From Pyricularia pennisetigena (lineage: Eukaryota > Ascomycota > Sordariomycetes > Magnaporthales > Pyriculariaceae), in the NCBI RefSeq assembly GCF_004337985.1, contig NC_043742.1, positions 5,931,140 to 5,995,139 on the forward strand: DNA of 64,000 nt, written 5' to 3'. Below, piece after piece: positions 11,387 through 21,998 of this stretch. Each line of letters begins with the position of its first letter. Within the stretch, counting starts at the first letter, position 1. The translations under genes and the position numbers were made by a program. The notes under the pieces were generated by a model that was given only the letters and a program-made list of their open reading frames with translations, searched no databases and was not told the DNA's origin.

Positions 11387-14300
11387 ATGTCCAACGCATG
11401 GGAATCAGAAAGGGAGCCTCCCTCAGCTGGCGAGGCAAACGGTCACCACGATGACACGCTAGCTACAACAGCAACGGCTGCACAGCCCCCACCGCGAACG
11501 AGTGCCGCCGCGGCCAACTCGCACCACCCAGAGCTCGACATCACCAAGCTCCAATCACTGCCGGCGGAGCAACAGGAGCTTTTCTTGCTGTCCTTTACCT
11601 CAACCCTTACCAAGCATGTCTTGGCCCTCGAACCCGACGATTGCACTGCTCAGCAGTTCTATCTGAAAAAGGAGATCTTCCAGATCATCAACTTGCCAAG
11701 CCCCACCCCGTCGCGCGTCATCAGGAACAACATAGCCAAGTGCCTGGCCCACGTCCTTGGCACCGGCGACAGAAAGCTGCTTTTCGAGACCATAAACGAG
11801 CTGAGCGCTCTAATTTCCGCAACAAAGTCCAAGTCCGATGGCGACTCCAAGGCCCGCCATGCTGCCGTCGTAGTTCTGGGCGATGTCTTTGGCTCGGCGG
11901 GGGACAGTGCCATTGGCCTACATCAGATGGCCTGCGGGAACCTACTAAAGCTCCTCAAGGCATCGCAGAACCATGCAGGCATGCGTTCATCCATCTTTGT
12001 TGCACTGTCAAAGATTGTCAGAATGATCGAGGCAAGCTTGGATGAGACTCTGGCCAGGGACATATGGAAGCAGGCTAGAAACCATGCATCCAGTGATAAA
12101 GGTTCTTTGGTGGTCATTTCTGCCTGCCGTTGTGTCAAGGCCCTGGTCCGCCACACCCCATACTTTGACAACTCCAGCGACTTTGACAGTCTGAGCAGGA
12201 CGACCTTCAAGACCATAGACAACATTTCGGTACAAGCCCGCCATGCCGCCGTCGACTGCTTTGCGGAGATCATGGTGAAGAACTATTCCGAATTCGGGGC
12301 GGCAGAGGCAGCCAAGAACAAGAAGAGCAGATCAAAGTCAGCAAAGCGAGCGACGCAAGCAGGGGCACTCCAAGACGAGGACGCCGTTCCAGCCAGGTCT
12401 GAAAGCCCTGCGCCAACGAAAAAGGCCCAGGATCTGGCATTATCGCTGACCGACATACTGAAAACGCTATCGACTCAATATGTGCGATCTTCCACCTCCA
12501 ATCGGGCAAGGGTGGCGCTGGGTGTCTGCCATGGCCGAGTCCTCCAACGTCTGGGAGAGAAGACGGTCGAGATTAACTTCATTAAGCTAATCGAGGCTTT
12601 GTCTAACGATATTCTTGGTCATTCGAACATATCAAACAGTCGGTACAAGCTACTTGCGTCGCGCCGTATAGTCGATACGATTATCCAAGATATGGTCGGG
12701 AAGGATATACTGGGAGAATCCGGCCAGGCCTCGGCTGCAAAAGCCATCATCAATGACATTTTGAAGAACTACCCGCAGTCCCTGAAGGAGCTGCCAGAGC
12801 CGAGCAAGAACACTCTAATAGCGGCTTTGGGAGCATTAGCATCCCTGATTCAGTCTCTAGGGTCCGCGGCGAACAACTTTGCAGAAGCCTGCAGGGACGC
12901 CCTTCTGCAAGTCTTGCAGCATCCCAGCTACAGCGTACAGGTGTTCGCGTCATCTTGCATGAAGACTTTTGTCCTTGCATGTCCACAACAGCTACTGCCT
13001 TGTCTCTCGGTGTGCATGAACAGCTTGGGCCGGGAGCTTGGTTTATTGGGAACTGGGCGCAACTCGCCGAGGCGATGTGTCGGCTTCGCACATGGGCTTG
13101 CTGCCGCTCTCAGTGCTAGCCCGTTGCGCCCGTTGCATGGATCGGTAGAGATCAACAGTAGAGTTCTAAACATGGCAACCAACCTGCTGAAATCGAGTGG
13201 CACCATGGAACTACGCGTGGCCAGCACCCAAATTCAGGTTGCATGGACTCTAATCGGTGGGCTGATGTCGCTTGGCCCTAACTTTGTCAAGATCCATCTA
13301 TCGCAGCTTTTGCTATTATGGAAGAATGCCTTACCAAAGCCACTGGCAAAAGATAACAGTTCATCGCGGAACTATTTGGAGGTCTCGTTTCTCACGCACG
13401 TCAGAGAGTGTGCTCTTGGATCTATCCTCGCATTCTTGGAGTTCAACAGTCGACTGCTGACCGTTGATGTTTCGAAACGCATCGCCACAATGTTGCAGCA
13501 CACAACCGCATATCTAAAAACGCTACCGGCAAAGAGAACTACGGACGATATTTCACAGCGTCTGGCGCCGGCCCTACAACTATACGATCTGGACATGATG
13601 GTTTCACGAAGGGTGTTGCAATGCTATACCAAACTGATCAATCTCAGCCCACCTGGCGGCACAGAAGCCTTGCTACAATCGAACCTCTTGACACTGGCTA
13701 TTTCGCTCTTTGCCGACCCCGATAACTATACACCGAGCTCACTTAGTGCCACCATCGCAAACGCAGCGGGCGCTTTCGATACAATTTGGGATGTGGGCGA
13801 CAATGCTGGTTTCGGTGTCACGGGGCTTGTGCGTGGCTTCGGTGTCAAGCCATTGCCTGGTCAGCACGAAAACTCGACCGAGCCCTCGCCCATCGACGAA
13901 AGTGGACCAGAGGCAGCGATGGAAAAACTCCTGATGTCTCCAGTCTGCGGCTCATTGGAGCATGACGCCTCGGTACTCTACATCGGCCAGTATCAGCCCG
14001 ACAGTGGTCTCGAAAGCCTTCCTGACCCACCGGCGACCGAGGTGGTGAACGTAGCGATCCAGTTGTTTGCTTTCGTTTTGCCCCTGACACCATCCAAGGT
14101 TCAGGAGAGCATCTTGGAGCAAATCACGACATTCCTCTCTGCCGGCTCGCTTCAGCGGGAGACTGGAAGGAAGGCGGCCATCAACGTGAACATCGCCGTA
14201 GCAATTTTGTACACACTCAAAGTAGCTGTCAAGGAAACTCAAGCTCCACGAGGCGACGTCACCAACATGGCTGTCGAGAAGTTGCTGCAGGAAATGATCA

Positions 14301-17300
14301 GGGACTTTGTCCTTAGCCCAGACCAGTATGTGCGCAGCATTGGATACGCCGCAGTTGCAAGACTCTGCAGCACATGCGGTAATGCCTTCACCAACCACGA
14401 AATCAAGTACCTGGTCGACACGATTGTCGTCAACAGAGAGCCGAGCGCTCGCGCGGGTTGTGCCATGGCTTTGGGCTGCATACAGACGAAAGTGGGAGGA
14501 ATGGCGGCTGGCTATCACCTCAAAACCATTCTGGGCATTATCATGTCTCTCTGCAATGACCCACACCCTACAGTACACTTTTGGGCTCTGGAAGCATTTT
14601 CTCGCATGGCGGACGCAGCGGGTCTCGGATTCTCTGCATATACCTCCAGCACTTTGGGCATGTTGGCTCAGCTATACGTCTCGGACAATCACAATGCGGA
14701 GACAGGCTCCGCAGTCTCCATGAGCTTGGAAGTTGAGCTTTGCACCCCGGCGGCAATTGCGAGAGGTATTGACTCCATCATAAACGTCCTGGGACCCGAC
14801 CTCCAGGATTCGACCAAGTCGAGGGAGTTGATATTTGATCTAGTTGGTCAATTTATTGGCGAAGAAGACTCCCAGGTCCAGCTTGTTGCTTTGAGCTGCA
14901 TGGAACATCTGTCCATGTTTGCACCAGGCTTCGTCGATTTCAAAGACTACGTCAGACTGCTGCAAAAGCATATCAATTCAAAGCATCCATCGCTTCGAGA
15001 TGCCGCCGTTGATGGACTCTACAGCCTAATGAAGAGAGATTCCAAAGACGTTATTCAGGCTGCCGAAAAGGGGTTCGAAGACCAGTTGTGGCTGGTACTC
15101 GACACTTGTCCGTCTCACGATGGTATTCGCAATTTGGTGCGCAACTGGCTGCAACAGACGTGTCTCTCTGACACCACCGGCTGGCTTCAGCGCCTACAGG
15201 GTGTTCTCAAAATGACAAGGAAAAAAGTTGTAGAGACCGCCAAGGTCAGCACCGGCAGGTCCAACGCCGTCATTGACCTCCAGGATGAAGAAGTGGCTGG
15301 TTTTGCTGCCGCAGGTGGCGTAGCAAAAGATGACAAGGAGACTGCCGGCGGTTCCGACGTAGAGGCCCTGAGATGGCAGGTCATGACATTTGTCATGAGT
15401 TGTCTGAATGATATCTTCACCATCATCAGCAAGGAGGTAGCCACCCATGGCGAGTCGGCTGCGCAGACCGCGCTACAGAACAAGGTCGCAGATGTGGTGA
15501 GGATGGCATTCTCGGCTTCAACAGCTGGCGTTCTAGAGCAGCGAATATGGGGACTGAAGATCATCGGGTCTGTGTTGAAGATGTTCGGGAAAACACCTGA
15601 TCCCGACTTTGAGGAAGCCATGTTGTTGGAGCAATACCAGGCGCAGATCAGCTCCGCATTGACACCAGCCTTTGCTGCGGACTCTTCCCCCGAGCTGGCG
15701 TCAGAGGCCGTCAATGTGTGTGCTGCATTTATTGCCACTGGCATTGTGACCGACGTTGACCGCATGGGTCGCATTCTCAAAACTCTCGTGGCGGCCCTGG
15801 AGAATTTTGCAACAGAAAAGGAAAACGTGGGCATCGGAGAACTCAAAGGTCTGAGTTCGAACGCGCAGGTCATGGTCAAAATGTCTGTATTCGCCGCCTG
15901 GGCTGAATTACAAGTTGCAAGCTCCGAGCAAAAGTACCTTTTTGAGGTGCTCAAATCACACATTGGCACTCTGACGCCCTTGTGGCTCGAGTCGCTGAGA
16001 GAGTTTGCTCGTCTCAGATTTGAGCCAGACATCTCCATGACACTCGGGCCCCCATCGCTTTCAGGAAGTTTGGATACCATCTACGCCGCTCTCAACCGGG
16101 AAACTCTCCTCAAGTTTTATCAGGAGTCTTGGCTTAAGCTTGTAGATGCCATTGCCAGCTTGATTGAACAGGACAGCGAGTTCGTCTTTGATGCGTTGGA
16201 TGGCAAGGAAACCGATGGGCCGGCCTCAACATCGATAGGCAAGGCCAAGAGTGCAGACATCAACTACCGGGATGAGCCGGTTGCATTCTTCTTTGTCCTG
16301 TTCGGTATCGCCTTCGAAGCCCTTGCTGCGAAGCCTGGCCAGCCGGACTCGTTGGCGACTCAGGCGCAAACCCTCGAGATACTGCGGGCACTGAGGAAGA
16401 TCCTTCATCCGAGCGTTTCTGGGCACGCAATCTACCGCGAGGCCATATTTTCTGAAGCCATGGACTTGCTTGATCGCCTGGTTCTAACCGAAGGTCTTGA
16501 TGTGCAGGCTGTCATAGTGCAGATTGCACGCGCACTTTGTGTAGCCCATCCAGCAGCAAGGAAGCGGGCTGATCAGGCCGACAGTGGTGAGCTGTCTGAG
16601 GATATAGAACAGCTGTTTGAGCTAACTCGCATCATTGTTTTGGTTCTCTCTGGGTTGTTGCCAAACTTGACTACTGATACAGCCTCGGGCGGTCAGCAGC
16701 CATCTGCTGTACGCCACCAGATGACCGAAGAAGCCATCACGCTCATTAGGACGTCTCTGAACGCACTCGTGGACGCTGCTGAAGTGTTCCCAGCTATCAT
16801 CAGGACAGACCTGCACGCCTGCATCATACACATTTTCGCTACTATCCTTGCAACACCAGCGTGCCAGCAAATAATTGTTCCACAATCGCTTCCTACTCTC
16901 AAGCGGTTCATTGGGATCTCGTCTCATTCGCAAAAGCCGGGAGCAGAAGGAGGAGATGGCAGCGGCTCACAGACCACTGCGCAGCTTCAGGGTTGTCTCC
17001 GCCGTTTTCTTTCTATCTATTTGCACGCTCAAAAGCGCGAAGCACCAACGTCTCTCAGTTGTGTCAAGAACTGTCTGCTAGCAATCACGATCCTTTTCAC
17101 CGGTGGCAAAAACTACATGTCCGCCAATGACCCTCTAGTGGTCAAATTCCTCGACGAGGTGGTGGATTGTCTTTCGGACAGAATGGTAAGATATCTCGTC
17201 GTCCCACTTGTTACAAGATCCACATTGTGCAGTTCCATGCTAATGGCATCTCAATCTACAGACGGCCAAGATAGCAGCCAACTGCATCCGCTCGCTTCTG

Positions 17301-17762
17301 GTTCAAGCAAACCCCACGGCAGCGGACCAATCGATAGCTCGCTATCTGCTCCCACGCCTCGTCGTCTTTGTGACGAACACAGAACCCGAGGATCCCGAGC
17401 GTGCACGGGCACTCGTAGCGCATGCACTGACCTCATTCGTCGCGGCTGTTCCGCGAGATCACGGTGATGCAGTTGCTGTGGCCATGTCGCTTGTCATGCC
17501 GGCTTTGCTAGCCAGGGCAGCTGCTGAAGAAGAAGAGGAAGGCGAGGAGGGTACTGTGTACAAGGAGACGAGTGCTTGTCTGCTGCAGTTGGCCTCGGTT
17601 GATCAGAAGTTCTTCAGAGGGGTCGTAGCGGGGATGAGCGAAGGGCAGAAGGCATTCATGGAAGAAGTCATCAGGAGTGGGCGGAGGACGGCGCAGGAAA
17701 AGGATAGCGGAGCGGCTAGCGGGCAACCTAGTATTGCTTTAAAGATGGACTTTGGAGGTTAG
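11387..17762 (+). CDS. LAA1: HEAT-repeat AP-1 accessory protein, Laa1/HEATR5 family
   Basis: Laa1 (HEATR5 in animals) is a very large HEAT-repeat protein that helps recruit the AP-1 clathrin adaptor to the trans-Golgi and endosomes. Exon 1 is 11387-17185 and exon 2 is 17262-17762, separated by a 76-base gtaaga-cag intron. The product is 2,099 residues, close to the yeast and human lengths. After a disordered N-terminal tail of about 55 residues comes the family's N-terminal block, with KLQSLPAEQQELFLLSFTS and VIRNNIAKCLAHVLGTGDRKLLF. Tandem helical HEAT repeats then fill most of the protein. A low-complexity basic insert (KNKKSRSKSAKRA) lies near residue 310. I start at ATG 11387 (MSNAWESE). 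An in-frame ATG at 11192 would add 65 residues of non-protein-like sequence. The C-terminus carries a Glu-rich loop (AAAEEEEEGEEG). Confidence 0.9.
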
Positions 17763-18495
17763 CAGTCCAGTTTATGTATAGAAAAGGCGTTTGTGGGACA
17801 CTTAGTGTACTGTCAGCTGCTTGAGTTGTCTCGGCCATCCGTTATTTGGACGACCCCGTGTAGTCTCCGTGTATTATTAGCTCTTGCCACTAAGTGTCTC
17901 CGTTGCTCAAAGGGAAAAAGAAAGAATAAAAAAAGCTAACGGAATTATTTGCTTGTCTTTGAGAGGTAACAGATCGGTGGAGGAGTCATTGACTATTTCA
18001 ACAGAAATAATGTGGAACTCCTTCGCCCAGGTCGTATATAAAGGCCCTTTTTTTTCGAATTTTATCCAAAACCCACCGTGCCGAACAATCACCTAAGCTA
18101 ACTGAAATCGCTAAACACGATGTCTGCTTTGCCTCACAAATACCGGCCGGGCGCGCTCACTTTCAAAAGTTTCAACACAAGGTGGATAATTGAGGTAGTC
18201 CCTTCCAATGAAACTGGATTCGGCGGGCGAGCACCCCTCAGGCTTCCGTCCTCGTCACCTCCAACGGGTGAGGCAGGCGCCACTCGTCGTCCTGCGTCAG
18301 AATTTTCCCGACTTCTTTTATTTTTGAAAGAAATCTAAAAGATTTATATGATGTTTTCTTTTCCTTCTCTCAACTTCATAACCCCCCTCTCTTTCTCTCT
18401 CCCTCTCTCTCACTCACCTCGCGCTACGTCATACCCATTCGTTTGTTCACTGCAAACGACAGCATTGTATTCCATCAAGTCGACGTACAGACACT
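17763..18495. other. Intergenic: LAA1 3' end and upstream of 18496 gene
   Basis: No gene is recognised. The last 150 bases (18357-18420) form a pyrimidine-rich CT tract ahead of the next start codon, a common feature of fungal promoters and leaders. Confidence 0.45.
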
Positions 18496-19694
18496 ATGAA
18501 CGAGCTTTCCTACTACGAACAAAAGACGAAAAACATCCACAATAGAATCGGCATCTCCAAGCCCGCCCGCCTGCTACTGAAAGCGATCGATGACTTGCAA
18601 GCTGGCGCATTGGAAGAGTCCGAACTCCGTCGAATGATTCGAATCTCGCCTAGATATCGAACCATAATCTCCCAGACTATATCAGACATTGCCGATTTCA
18701 TTCTCGATCACCCGGAAGAATCGAAGACGGGTGCCATTCTGATCCAGCTTCTGGCAAGGATTCTCCAGGTCGCTGGTCAGAACATCCGTCGCCATTTTTG
18801 TTGGATGCCATGTCAGTCAATTATTTGATGCTAATCCTGTACAGACGGTATTGCCGAGCCGATGCTGCCTTTCATGAAGTTCCCGCGCGAAGTACGCGAC
18901 CTGATATACTTTTACTACCTCCACTGTCGTTATGGTCAGCACAAGACCATGTACCCCGGGACTAAGAAGCACACATGTCCCTGCAGCCATGCGAATCAAG
19001 TTAGGAGCTTCAGGGATATGCAAGTCAACTATGACAATTCGTGTTTTGATGGACTATATGCGAATGCTGACCAGCGTTGACCTCGTTTCCTAGGTGGCTT
19101 AACAAGCAAATGGCACTCTCCCAGGTCTGCAAAGCAATTCGGGAGGACTTCATGGCCGTCTTTTACCGAGAGCACAAGTTTTACTTCAACTGCACCTGCG
19201 AAATGGACTATTTCATCAAGAACAACAAGGACTTGCAGCGAAACATAGTTTCTATCCAGCTTCACTGGTGTGGCCCCCGAGCAGACAAGGCATTCCAGGC
19301 ACTCAAGACATGCCCAAACCTTAGGCAAATGGTTATTGTGCCTTCTGCAGCTACGACGCGCCATCTCGTGCCGAGGCAGCAGATTTTCAACCGTTTTTTT
19401 GCACATACTTCACGCCCGCGACTAACTGATGCCCTGGGAATGGATGAGCTCATCACCCTGCGTGGAATCACCACCGTCAGCGTCCAGCATGTACCCGGTC
19501 GTCAGGGACAGAAGCGAACAAATGAAGAATTGGCCAACTTGAACGAGATTCTTCAGAAATATGTCAAGCAAGACAAGGAGGTATGCCAGGGACACCAATC
19601 AGGATGATATCCAAAGCTTGCACAGGAGGGCCCATCAACTGATTTTATCGTCTCTCGAAAGGTTGGATATGGCGAGGAACAGATGGATTCCTGA
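18496..19694 (+). CDS. Hypothetical fungal protein, 343 residues
   Basis: I do not recognise a specific function. Four exons (18496-18775, 18845-19040, 19094-19580, 19626-19694) join in phase to 343 residues. The N-terminal third is helical. At about residues 102-115 there is MKFPREVRDLIYFYYL, which looks like the F-box-like start (LPxEvRxxIY) of fungal DUF7730/2EXR-type proteins. It is followed by a CPCSH cluster and then VCKAIREDFMAVFYREHKFYF, another stretch typical of that group. The rest resembles a degenerate alpha/beta repeat (TCPNLRQMVIV). Introns are short (69, 53 and 45 bases). The second uses a weak gtgttt donor, chosen because it alone gives the right phase with the tttcctag acceptor. 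Proteins of this type occur in large, poorly characterised families in filamentous ascomycetes. The model is reasonable; the name is not. Confidence 0.65.
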
Positions 19695-21998
19695 GTCCTC
19701 AGACGCCGAGCGCGGGATACACTCAAGTTTTGGCCCGATGCTTTGACATTATGAAGAGCACCTCCAGACGCAATAGACTCTAAGCGCCTGGATTCTTATG
19801 CTCGCTATGATTCGCTATGATTTGCTGCTTAACAAAGCTCGAATTTCGGAGGATTGATGAATCTTTTGTGAGGTGCAGCTACCGAGGCAAGGGAGAAGAC
19901 ATAGGAGAAAAGAACAGGGACGAGATGTACTCACCTCGCAACTGTGTGGTATCTTGGGTTCCCGAGGACTGGGTACTCACTCTGCTGTTTTATGTTCGTG
20001 GCATTCAGTCGCGATCTTGTTCTACGACGCTAGGTTCCGCGACAATTTATACGTGTCTATCTTCTCACAACGATTTTGTCAACGATGGTTAGACAGGCCG
20101 AAACTGGATTTGCGCCGAAAGCAACACCTGCGAGCACAATATATTTTCTTGCGGTCCGTCTGCTCATTGATCTAGGTGGCAAACAGTAGATATGCTCATT
20201 GCATACTCGAGTATCCCAGCCAGTGTCACAGCACCGTCAAGTGGCACGCGAGATGATGTAGCAACAGATAAATTACGAGAGGCTCCATAGCACTAGACCA
20301 GACAAGCTGGGTGAGAGGTCCCGTACTCAAAAAGCGTTGCCGATATCAGTCTCCGTCTTTATGCGCGAAGCATCCCGGCTCAAGACCAGCCCGGGGAGGA
20401 GCAAGGGCTGGCCGAGTACCAAGGAATCGACGGGATAATAGTGGTATCACAACTGCAGTTAAGAAGCCCTTAATTCGAGAAGATTGCATGAGAAAATTGG
20501 CTGCCCAAGGTAGGTTTCTGCCATAGAATCCAGGGCGGCACTCATGGCTACGCGCCAGTGTCTGCAACATACTGCAGAGCACACATTACCAAGCAGCATA
20601 ATGCAGCTTATTAGTGACTTATGGTGCACCAGGGGAGAAGGGTGGGAGTCACTTGATGCTTCCCCTTTCTTTTTTTTTCTTTTCGTTCGTGAGCTTTTGT
20701 GTGAAGTCGAAATTAGCTTGGGGAAAAAAGAAAATCTTGAGATGGAAGGTCCAGTTTTGTGGTTGGCCATGTCTGATGAGTCAGCATTGGCAACAGACCC
20801 TCTTTTTTGATGGGTGTTTGGACAAGTGCTTTCTCAAAGGCGGCAGGCTGTCGAGCAGAAGAAGAAGGGGGGGGGGGGAAGAAGAACCAAGACGGCTAAA
20901 TCTGCAGAAACTCTCCAGCGATCAGACATACTGTACTATCATTATATCATATCACATAATAACAGCTACGTTTTCCTGTCAAGGAGAAGCATGTCATGGC
21001 AGATGTCGGCCACCAGATGTTAAATGTTGAATTCCCTTAGAACGAATTTGAACATTTAACTTCGGTGCCTTGTCTAGTCTGGCGAGTCTATGGGCATAGA
21101 GTAATTAGACGACTAAGCTGGTAAGGTAGGCAATTTACCTCTGTTGCAGTCACTGCCCAGGCACCATGACATATTGATTGTGCTTTGAATGGGCAATCTT
21201 GTGCCTGCGGGCCGTCAGCATGGGTTCGGGCCACACGCCAAGCATGCATCTGCGCTGACTGCTGAAGCCAAGTCGGAAATCCGGCTCTTCTTGTTCGTTC
21301 AGGGTGGTTTATTGAGGCCCCGCTCTGCGTCTAATTGCGCCGTTTGTCGCGTGAGCCCTTGCTCGATTTTGAAAGATTCGAGAAGAAAAGGATTCGCCAA
21401 TCCCAACTCGCTGTCAACAAAACAATGTACAGCCAGATAAGCAAGCCACCCAGGAAAAGAAGAAAAAGTGCATGCCGCCGGAGATACCATTCCGTATGGG
21501 GCAATCCCCCCCTCTTCTCCCTAACAGATCCATCCTCCTATTCCCAGGCCCTCAAGTTCGGGGGAGGAGGGTGTGGGGGATTCACGTTCAGGAATCCATT
21601 CAATCTCTGAGCGAATGAGTTGCTCCATTTGCAATTCGGAGTTTGTACACCTTCCGTGCCTACCTACTTTAGTCTGTATCCTCCTGTAGCTTCTATACCC
21701 TCGACATTTATTTTGCCAATCGAGACCACATACTTTGTCGAATCACAAGGAGAGACTACAGAACCCCGGAAAAAGAAGAGGCTTACATCAAATCCAGACA
21801 GCTCAGGTGAGACGGAGTGGGAAGGAGCTACCAGCAAGCAAAGCATACATCAAACAGAGCAAAAGCAACAAAGGGGAAACCAGTACCCAAGAGACCTAAC
21901 TCGTGGGGAACCTGTGTTTGGTGCTACCGGGTCTCGACCCCCACCCTCTTTCTCTTCACCCGGGTGCTTGAAGTTGAGACTCAAGGCCATAAGAATCA
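19695..21998. other. 2.3-kb interval without recognised gene
   Basis: Several short open frames occur on both strands, but none shows family resemblance or splice-consistent extension. Low-complexity tracts include T-rich 20667-20687 and G-rich 20868-20878. The last part should be the promoter and leader of the CAS1-like gene. No repeat pairs or transposon relics are apparent. Confidence 0.4.

Noticed and set aside
19695..21998. Possible decayed gene or transposon in the gap before the CAS1-like gene
   Set aside because: I found no coding remnant, terminal repeats or strong C-to-T mutation signature by eye. The gap is left as unassigned.
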